Part shown: positions 56,020-64,000 of the stretch, piece after piece
How the letters are laid out: every line of letters starts with the position of its first letter
Position numbering within the stretch: the stretch's first letter is position 1
Source of the DNA: Liolophura sinensis
Taxonomy: Eukaryota > Mollusca > Polyplacophora > Chitonida > Chitonidae
Assembly (NCBI RefSeq): GCF_032854445.1
Contig: NC_088300.1
Location: 76,375,966-76,439,965, forward strand
Direction of reading: 5' to 3'
Length of the DNA stretch: 64,000 bases
Position numbers and translations under genes: made by a program
Notes under the pieces: model-generated
What the model saw: the letters and a program-made list of their open reading frames with translations, nothing else
What the model was told of the DNA's origin: nothing
Database searches by the model: none

Positions 56020-58930
56020 TCGCGTCGTTATTTCGCATACACGAGCGGGCAAGACTCCACGCTGCAGTCGAGTTGAGATGGGTCTTAGAATGCCGAGCCT
56101 TATGCCATTGCAAGCATGTGCAAATTAACAAAAGCAAAATAATTAAAGTGCAAAACCGCAAGCATCTAATACTATGGCTGAGGTCCATGTACAGGGTGGA
56201 GACCTGGCGCGTTTCGCCCGGATGTTACGGCCAGTTTTATGCACGGCAACAGTCTATTTCCATATATGCGGAGATGAAGTCGTTGACTTGGTGGAAGGGC
56301 GTGATGTTAAAGTTAAAAAAAAAACAAAAACAACAAAAGCGACGTAGAAATGACGGTCTTATGAAGTGTGACGGTCAGTGATGAGACGACTTGCCCTTGT
56401 TCTGCCTATTGTATGATTAGGGTCTCTTATGAAGTCAGTTGATCTCGTGATGGAAACACTTGCTGTTGCCCTGTCTTTGGGCCTTTAATGAAGTCTGCGG
56501 ACTTGAGAACGCTTGCCCTTGCGATGTCTGTGACATGATTATGAAGTCTGTTGCTCAGGCGTGTTTTCTAGGCGGCACAAATCAAATATTATTAGTATTT
56601 GTGCATTAACATCAATAATAGCCTACATATGTGTGACCACCTGGCTATCGAAAATTCAAAATGTTATCTGCTGAAGAATTCCAAACCACTGGCCCTATCC
56701 ATCATTTCGCAGAACCTGTATGTGTTGTTTAAACAGACATTCTATAATTGACAAGAAGGCTGTTCAGTGCGCCGCCTTTCTATATATTATAAACAAACGT
56801 TTCAAACTAACTGTAGTCCTACTAGGCCTATACAATAAGGACTTTGTCTTGTTATATAGATGATTACGTAGAGGGTCGTTGAAAGCTTTCGTTTGGGCGA
56901 GTTATGCCGTCCCATGACACTTATTTCCTTATGCTGGTATCATTAGCACATCTTCCCAGAGCTATAGGTCTATATCTGATATCTCATGATTTACATCACA
57001 CTCTATATGGGATTTCGTCTTTGTCCGGTACGAATTGAAGATGTCACCGAAACAGCCCACATGTATTGTTTTCCCTTGTATTACGTATATTCACTTAAGT
57101 TAGTTTAAAGTGAGTTTATCACATAAGTTTCATTTCCATGGATGTAGCGCTTTCATGTTGAATGTTGTCGCTGGTTGAGTCTTTTGGGTTGTTCCTCACT
57201 TTTCTCTCAATACTGTGTTCGTGTTATGTCAGTCATACCAGGATTTAGGGCTGTAAACAGGATCAGCATATAATAGCTGACGTCATTACTGTTACAAAGT
57301 ACAATATATTATGATTCTGAATGTCACTGGAGATAGAGTGTGACGTGACAAAACTTTGACTGGTCCACCCAGAATTATATAGCTGCTCAATTGAAATCAC
57401 CGTCATGTAATTTTGTAAATATATACATCACAAAACCATGTGCAAGTTTAAATGTATAGGCTATACCCGTGCACCAAGAAGCTAGAACATTATTACCGCA
57501 AGTAATTGTATTTTAGCAGATCAAAGCTACCAGCTGGAAAAGTCGCACCATACAATATACCGCTAGGCACAGGCTCTGAGTCCAACACAGAGTTTCAATA
57601 TAATTTGAACCAGACCAATACCATAAAACATTCGCAATAACCCATTTATTATATTACTTCTGACATAAAATATTACAGCACTAAGTAAAACAGTGTACCG
57701 TGTCCTGGTTACACCGGTGAAATCCGGGACCGATCCCTCAAAGCAATTTCTGACTTCAGTAAAAATTTGAAATTTCATCCCAGTGCATAATTTGGTTCTG
57801 TATGTTGAAATTTTTAATAATTTATCTTCAGATGATATTTATGAACTGGTTTAAATGTTAATTTCTTGTTTCCAAAAATAAACTCCAAAAAAGTAGGCCT
57901 ACTTCAAGGTTTGACTTAAGTGAGAACTAGCTTTGTGGAATCGGCGCCCAGACGCTGTCAGATTATCTCAGCCAGAGTTTCACTGTTCATGTAAATTCTT
58001 TCACAGTAGCACTGGCTTTAATCACCCGATAGCTCCATGGCTTAAGCAGAAAGAGAATAGAATATATGCAGTGAAGTTAATTGCATTTTATTCTAGTCAC
58101 TGGTACAGAATTGCTTGAAATTCATCACATTGTGTTGTCATCACATTTAATAAGCAATCACATTCAAACAGTATGAAACCCTCAGATAAACTAGGTCACC
58201 TTGTCAGAAAGCAGACGACACAAGGGGTGCCCTATTAACCTAGTCGGGAAGTGCCAGTGTATAGGAGACAGCTTATGACACGACTCAGTCCACTGGCCGT
58301 GCCATGCAGTCGTTCATGGGAATACTATTTGAGATTGACCAGCACACACTTAACGACTGATAACTTAGTTGAGTCGGGTGTTAATTTCACATACGCAAAC
58401 GCCTATAAGACACGACACCACTGTCGGGTTGGGTTGGGTCTTACGCACTTCAGCATGGCGAGTTTGTGTGTGTTAGTGTGTTAACTTGACGTCGTCTGCG
58501 ATGACATAGGATTCTCTGCACCATACCAGGCTTGTGTCAAGGCGTTAAGGATGTAACACGTCAAAAGTAACTATAGCTACATGTACCCAGATTCTCTCTC
58601 AAAGTCAGTTTCTCTCAATAGTTAATGTAGGTATACAAATAAATAGAAATCTTCAATCTCGATCGTTTCGTAATAAGTTCGCTAACGTTCACTGAACTTT
58701 CACTCTTCATTATTTTAATTCTAATGCAAAAACATTTCGAGCTAAGAGACCACGCCTCCATTCGGATGCAGTGCATGCCATTTGTGGATATAGTAAGGCG
58801 GAGTTTGATGAGGTAAGAGTAAGTCAGTGTTCTCATTGGTTGTCAACAATCATAACTGACAGGTGTACTCTCCAATTTCTCACTAAAGGTTGAAGAACTG
58901 GAAAAGTAGGCCTGCCTTTAACAGCCCCGC
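56020..58930. other. Intergenic DNA before the aldo-keto reductase gene
   Basis: I find no exon, RNA gene or SINE here. ATTGG (inverted CCAAT) occurs at about 58835, roughly 100 nt before the start codon of the next gene, and may be part of its promoter. Confidence 0.45.
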
Positions 58931-58936
58931 ATCAAA

Positions 58937-61745
58937 ATGGCGAATGTAACTGTGCCGTGTTTAGATCTGAAGGATGGTCACAAAATACCGATAGTCGGTT
59001 TAGGAACATGGCAAGGGACAGGAGAGGTGAGAAAGAAGTTTTTTCATTCGAGAAACTTGCATAAACAGGATTTAGAAGAAATGATCAATCTTCTCTTAAA
59101 TTGCACTAGGCCTGCTACCGCACAGAGTCTGCAGTCAAAACTGTCGCGGTTTGCTTCACCTCCACGATATGGCTGAAATATGCCAATGTTGCGTTAAACC
59201 TCCATCAGTCATTCGCTTTTACTGCATATATCTAAGAGTTTAATTTGGGATACAATTTCTGGCAACATCCCGAGATCGCTTTGTAAAACCGGCTCCTGGC
59301 CATACACGCAGATGACTCATGACCTAAAATCTGCGTGTTTGTTTCTTAGGTAGGTCAAAATACCCGATTTGCTTACCTCCCGTACCTATCTGGGTTAAGT
59401 TTGAAAGCTACTGGTATGATCTTGTATTCAAGCCTACAATTCGTCCTGCTGTGAACTTTATCTTGTGACTGGCATATCCATACCTGAAAACTAGGCCGCA
59501 TCGTTTATCCAGTGTGTTCACATATACACCTAAGCTTTAGGAATATTGAAGACTATATAGCATAGCTGGTAAAACCAGAACGGCGACGACAGTGATAGGA
59601 ATAAGTAATTTAATTCAGTTATTTGGTTTCATGCTAACTGTTCGTGAATGTACAAATAGTAATAAAATACATCAATACATGCCCTATAGCCCCAAGGTTA
59701 CAAAAAGTGATGTAGACTCTACTGTCCTATTTAAAATGATTAACTGATCTCATATTTAACATGCATAAAACTGAAAACAATGAAAAGGTGATGAGCTCTC
59801 GGGATTGCTTAGGCCACCAACAGAGGCCTACTTTATGGAAGCATGCAATATAAACTTCTCCAGCATAGTGTTTATGTAAATGGTTAAATGATAGCGACTT
59901 ATATCACCAATAGCACCATGTCTATGTAAAAATATGCACTGATGTCAGTAGGAATCTATTATATGTCAGTGGTCTAGCATTACTCAACATTCTGTGATGT
60001 CACGTTTAATAAACATCCAGCTCATGCTGGCTTCCTCTCCGGCCGTACGTGGGAAGGTCTGTCAGCAACCTGCGGATGGTCGTGGGTTTCGTCCAGGCTC
60101 CGCCCGGTTTCCACCCACCATAATGTTTGCCGCCGTCGTATAAGTGAATTATTCTTGAGTACGTCGTAAAGCACCATTCAAATAAATAAATAAATTTAAT
60201 AAACCATCAGTTAAACCTAAAACAATACAAATTTGACCAAAGATTTTACTCCATGAATGGAATGCTTAGACCACAATTAGAATCCTGGTTTACTGCAGGA
60301 ATGGAATTTAAAGATTACGGAAACGACTACAACTTAGAAGGCTCGTTTGTACGAGCCGATATCAACGTCAAGTCTCTACAATATTACATATACATATATG
60401 TTAGCTATATATTATATACGTGGCGACTTATTCCCATGTAGCCATTGGACACGTCTGAATGTTAAATGTATTTCATCTTACTCATTTGTGGTGTAAATAC
60501 CTACATATTATGCTATTAGCAGATACTTTATATTGTTAACATATGATAGGACACACCACAGTTTAAAGAGATGCTTTTTATATATAAACTTTGGCCTGTA
60601 CAAAATAAATTCATATCATAAAACTGCTTCGCTGCTTCAGACCGATGAGGGCGGGATTGCTACAAATGTGGAAAACGCTATTTCTATTGGTTACCGCCAT
60701 ATTGATACGGCACAGATGTACTTCGCCGAAGCTGGAGTTGGTAAAGGGATCCGGGCTGCCATCGACAAAGGGATGGTCAGACGCGAGGACCTCTTTGTAA
60801 CCACCAAGGTACTAAACGTCACCTATAACTGGATATTATCCTACTGTGGTAAATAAGATTGGTACGTCAGAATCCAACGCTTCCATGCGTCACTTTTTTT
60901 TCACTGTTATGTGGTCAAATTCTTTCCTTTCTTAAAAGCATGTTGGAATAAATTCGGGGATATTTTCTTAATAATATGTAGGATTATTATATTGGTGACA
61001 ATAATAGTGATTGTTAAATAAACATTTGTATGTGTTATTAAGCTTATATCTTAAACATATTGATGCAAAGTTTGTGAATCATTTGAAGATACAAAGTTTG
61101 TGAATCAGTTGAAGATACAAAGTTTGTGAATCAGTTGAAGATACAAAGTTTGTGAATCAGTTGAAGATACAAAGTTTGTGAATCATTTGAATATACAAAG
61201 TTTGTGAATCAGTTGAAGATACAAAGTTTGTGAATCAGTTGAAGATACAAAGTTTGTGAATCATTTGAAGATACAAAGTTTGTGAATCAGTTGAAGATGC
61301 AAAGTTTGTGAATCATTTGAAGATACAAAGTTTGTGAATCAGTTGAAGATACAAAGTTTGTGAATCATTTGAAGATACAAAGTTTGTGAATCAGTTGAAG
61401 ATACAAAGTTTGTGAATCAGTTGAAGATGCAAAGTTTGTGAATCATTTGAAGATATAAAGTTTGTGAATCAGTTGAAGATACAAAGTTTGTGAATCATTT
61501 GAAGATACAAAGTTTGTGAATCAGTTGAAGATACAAAGTTTGTGAATCAGTTGAAGATATAATCTTGAATGTTTATCATTATTTAGATGTTATCATTTCC
61601 CTGTATAAAGCACGGCTTTTACTTGTAGCTTTGGCAGACACATAGCCGTCGTGAAGATGTCGTCCGGCACCTAAGGAAAAGCCTTGATAAGCTACAGCTG
61701 GATTACGTGGATCTATTCCTTGTTCACTGGCCATGCCCTTTAAAG
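58937..61745 (+). CDS. Aldo-keto reductase, first three exons (partial)
   Basis: Exons 58937-59026 (30 codons), 60641-60808 (56 codons) and 61629-61745 (39 codons), all phase 0 with GT-AG ends. The protein starts MANVTVPCLDL, then KIPIVGLGTWQ (first barrel strand). GYRHIDTAQMY gives the catalytic Asp and Tyr. FVTTK then LWQTHSR across the exon 2/3 junction gives the catalytic Lys, and LDYVDLFLVHWPCP gives the catalytic His. The whole AKR tetrad is thus intact in these 125 residues. The family consists of NADPH-dependent (beta/alpha)8-barrel reductases of aldehydes and ketones; here it resembles AKR1-type enzymes. The remaining exons, about 190-200 residues, lie past the window, beyond a 1.9-kb minisatellite in intron 3. 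Confidence 0.88.
59027..60640. other. Intron 1 of the aldo-keto reductase gene
   Basis: Holds a short sequence like the second SINE's 3' end near 59170-59205 and a truncated main-family SINE at 60005-60204. No other coding signal is seen. Confidence 0.6.
60005..60204 (+). mobile_element. 5'-truncated SINE with 10-bp target duplication
   Basis: TTTAATAAAC flanks the copy at 60005-60014 and 60195-60204. It begins at CCAGCTCATGCTGGCTTCCT, just after the lost tRNA-like head, then CTCCGGCCGTACGTGGGAAG through the core to (AAAT)n. Confidence 0.88.
61062..61562. repeat. 26-bp minisatellite in intron 2, about 19 copies
   Basis: The unit is GATACAAAGTTTGTGAATCA plus GTTGAA, alternating irregularly with a CATTTGAA variant. 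It lies between exons 2 and 3 of the aldo-keto reductase gene. Confidence 0.92.
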
Positions 61746-61794
61746 GTATAGACGTGATAAACCCCTCACTCATGAAGTTCTGGTCAATCTCTCT

Positions 61795-63705
61795 TGGTTA
61801 TCAGCATAATGGGATATACCAGGTACTACATTGACAGTTTTGGTACATTCTCGCTTTGTACATTCTTGTCTAGCATTGTATTTACATGGGCTGTTTTGGT
61901 ACGTCATCGCTTCGATGCCAGTATAAGGGGATATACCATGTATTACATGTACATGGGCTGTTTTGGTACGTTGTCGCTTCGATGGCAGTATAAGGGGATA
62001 TACCATGTATTACATGTACATGGGCTGTTTTGGTACGTCGTTGCTTCGATGCCAGTGTAAGGGGATATACCATGTATTACATGTACATGGGCTGTTTTGG
62101 TACGTCGTTGCTTCGATGCCAGTGTAAGGGGATATACCATGTATTACATGTACATGGGCTGTTTTGGTACGTTGCTTCGATGCCAGTGTAAGGGGATATA
62201 CCATGTATTACATGCACATGGGCTGTTTTGGTACGTTGTCGCTTCGATGCCAGTATAAGAGGATATACCATGTATTACATGCACATGGGCTGTTTTGGTA
62301 CGTTGTCGCTTCGATGGCAGTATAAGGGGATATACCATGTATTACATGCACATGGGCTGTTTTGGTACGTTGTCGCTTCGATGGCAGTATAAGGGGATAT
62401 ACCATGTATTACATGTACAAGGGCTGTTTTGGTACGTTGTCGCTTCGATGGCAGTATAAGGGGATATACCATGTATTACATGTACAAGGGCTGTTTTGGT
62501 ACGTTGTCGCTTCGATGGCAGTATAAGGGGATATACCATGTATTACATGTACATGGGTTGTTTTGGTACGTCGCCGCTTCGATGCCAGTATAAGGGGATA
62601 TACCATGTATTACATGTACATGGGCTGTTTTGGTACGTCGTCGCTTCGATGCCAGTATAAGGGGATATACCATGTATTATATGTACATGGGCTGTTTTGG
62701 TACGTCGTTGCTTCGATGCCAGTGTAAGGGGATATACCATGTATTACATGCACATGGGCTGTTTTGGTACGTTGTCGCTTCGATGGCAGTATAAGGGGAT
62801 ATACCATGTATTACATGTACATGGGTTGTTTGGTACGTTGTCGCTTCGATGCCAGTATAAGAGGATATACCATGTATTACATGTACATGGGCTGTTTTGG
62901 TACGTCGTTGCTTCGATGCCAGTGTAAGGGGATATACCATGTATTACATGCACATGGGCTGTTTTGGTACGCTGTCGCTTCGATGCCAGTATAAGGGGAT
63001 ATACCATGTATTATATGCACATGGGCTGTTTTGGTACGTTGTCGCTTCGATGCCAGTATAAGGGGATATACCATGTATTACATGTACATGGGCTGTTTTG
63101 GTACGTCGTCGCTTCGATGCCAGTATAAGGGGATATACCATGTATTATATGTACATGGGCTGTTTTGGTACGTCGCCGCTTCGATGCCAGTATAAGGGGA
63201 TATACCATGTATTACATGTACATGGGCTGTTTTGGTACGTTGTCGCTTCGATGCCAGTGTAAGGGGATATACCATGTATTACATGTACAAGGGCTGTTTT
63301 GGTACGTTGTCGCTTCGATGGCAGTATAAGGGGATATACCATGTATTACATGTACATGGGTTGTTTTGGTACGTTGTCGCTTCGATGCCAGTATAAGAGG
63401 ATATACCATGTATTACATGTACATGGGCTGTTTTGGTACGTTGTCGCTTCGATGGCAGTATAAGGGGATATACCATGTATTACATGTACAAGGGCTGTTT
63501 TGGTACGTCGTTGCTTCGATGGCAGTATAAGGGGATATACCATGTATTACATGTACATGGGCTGTTTTGGTACGTCGTCACTTCGATGGCAGTATAAGGG
63601 GATATATACCATGTATTACATGTACATGGGCTGTTTTGGTACGTTGTGGCCTCGTGGCCAGTAAAAGGGGACAGACCAAGTATTACACATACCTGGGCTG
63701 TTACG
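61795..63705. repeat. 67-bp minisatellite in intron 3, about 28 copies
   Basis: The unit is GGGATATACCATGTATTACA, TGTACATGGGCTGTTTTGGT, ACGTTGTCGCTTCGATGCCA, GTATAAG. The period is 67 with rare units of 64 or 66, and edge copies are diverged. It begins about 50 nt after the exon 3 donor. The ladder of 65-codon minus-strand ORFs is a repeat artefact. Confidence 0.93.
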
Positions 63706-63751
63706 TCGTCTCTTGTTGATCGTGAATGTACCAACACAAGCTCTATTTCAT

Positions 63752-63769
63752 GCCCCCCCCCCCCCCCTG
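63752..63769. repeat. Poly-C tract
   Basis: About 17 C residues after the 67-bp array; the length may be unstable or misassembled. Confidence 0.75.
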
Positions 63770-63837
63770 AACACTAACACCTGTGACTTGTTGGTTACAT
63801 AATATCCGCTGTACACCTAGAATATAACATATCTTTT

Positions 63838-63930
63838 TCTCCCACTATAATGCTGACCGCCGTCGTATAAGTAAAATATTCTTGAGTACGGCGTAAAACA
63901 CCAATCAAATAAATAAATAAATATAACACA
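63838..63930 (+). mobile_element. SINE 3' fragment
   Basis: CTCCCACTATAATGCTGACC, GCCGTCGTATAAGTAAAATA, TTGAGTACGGCGTAAAACAC and (AAAT)n. ATATAACA occurs just before and just after the copy and may be its target duplication. Confidence 0.8.
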
Positions 63931-64000
63931 CCTTCATATGACATGCGTGAGACTTCTTTCCCCCGACGTTTAGGTAAAATTAGTAAAACATAACGTTATA

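Noticed and set aside
61795-63705. Regular repeat ladder as a CRISPR array
   Set aside because: Units are contiguous 67-bp repeats without unique spacers, in an intron of an animal gene with no cas genes.

Overview
The window looks like nuclear DNA of a marine invertebrate, most likely a mollusc or another lophotrochozoan. The genes are split by GT-AG introns, intergenic DNA is AT-rich, and there are many copies of a tRNA-headed SINE with an AAAT-type tail of a kind widespread in those animals. Minisatellites fill several introns, and a decayed Polinton/Maverick-type element is present. The species cannot be fixed from the sequence alone.

Layout. (1) 0.8-16.6 kb, minus strand: one gene with three shared 5' exons (16621-16460, 14877-14712, 14039-13227), followed by five tandem paralogous exons (7.3, 4.8, 3.5, 2.1 and 0.8 kb). 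Each of the five has a phase-1 acceptor matching the same phase-1 donor, each encodes the same roughly 110-residue domain, and each carries its own stop codon. The domain resembles the N-terminal DNA-binding half of Crypton-type tyrosine recombinases. The simplest reading is mutually exclusive alternative last exons that swap DNA-binding domains onto a constant, serine-rich, SUMO-motif-bearing N-terminus. (2) 17.5-23.9 kb: a GC-richer block bounded by imperfect inverted repeats, holding broken integrase, packaging-ATPase and capsid-like genes plus a C2H2 zinc-finger ORF. (3) 25.5-32.1 kb: two intronless paralogues with a duplicated ParB/sulfiredoxin-like motif (NRRLW), sharing a 190-nt nearly identical tract inside otherwise diverged genes. 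Minisatellite DNA and a SINE lie between them. (4) 35.6-52.7 kb: two head-to-tail FKBP51/52-type co-chaperone genes, each with eight coding exons, of which five have identical lengths. Large minisatellites sit in an intron of each. (5) 58.9 kb to the end: the first three exons of an aldo-keto reductase gene, whose introns 2 and 3 hold 26-bp and 67-bp minisatellites. The rest of that gene lies beyond the window.

Exon phases add up in frame for all five isoforms of the first gene (512-529 aa) and for both FKBP genes (485 and 462 aa), which gives strong internal support for these models. Most other long open frames are by-products of tandem repeats.
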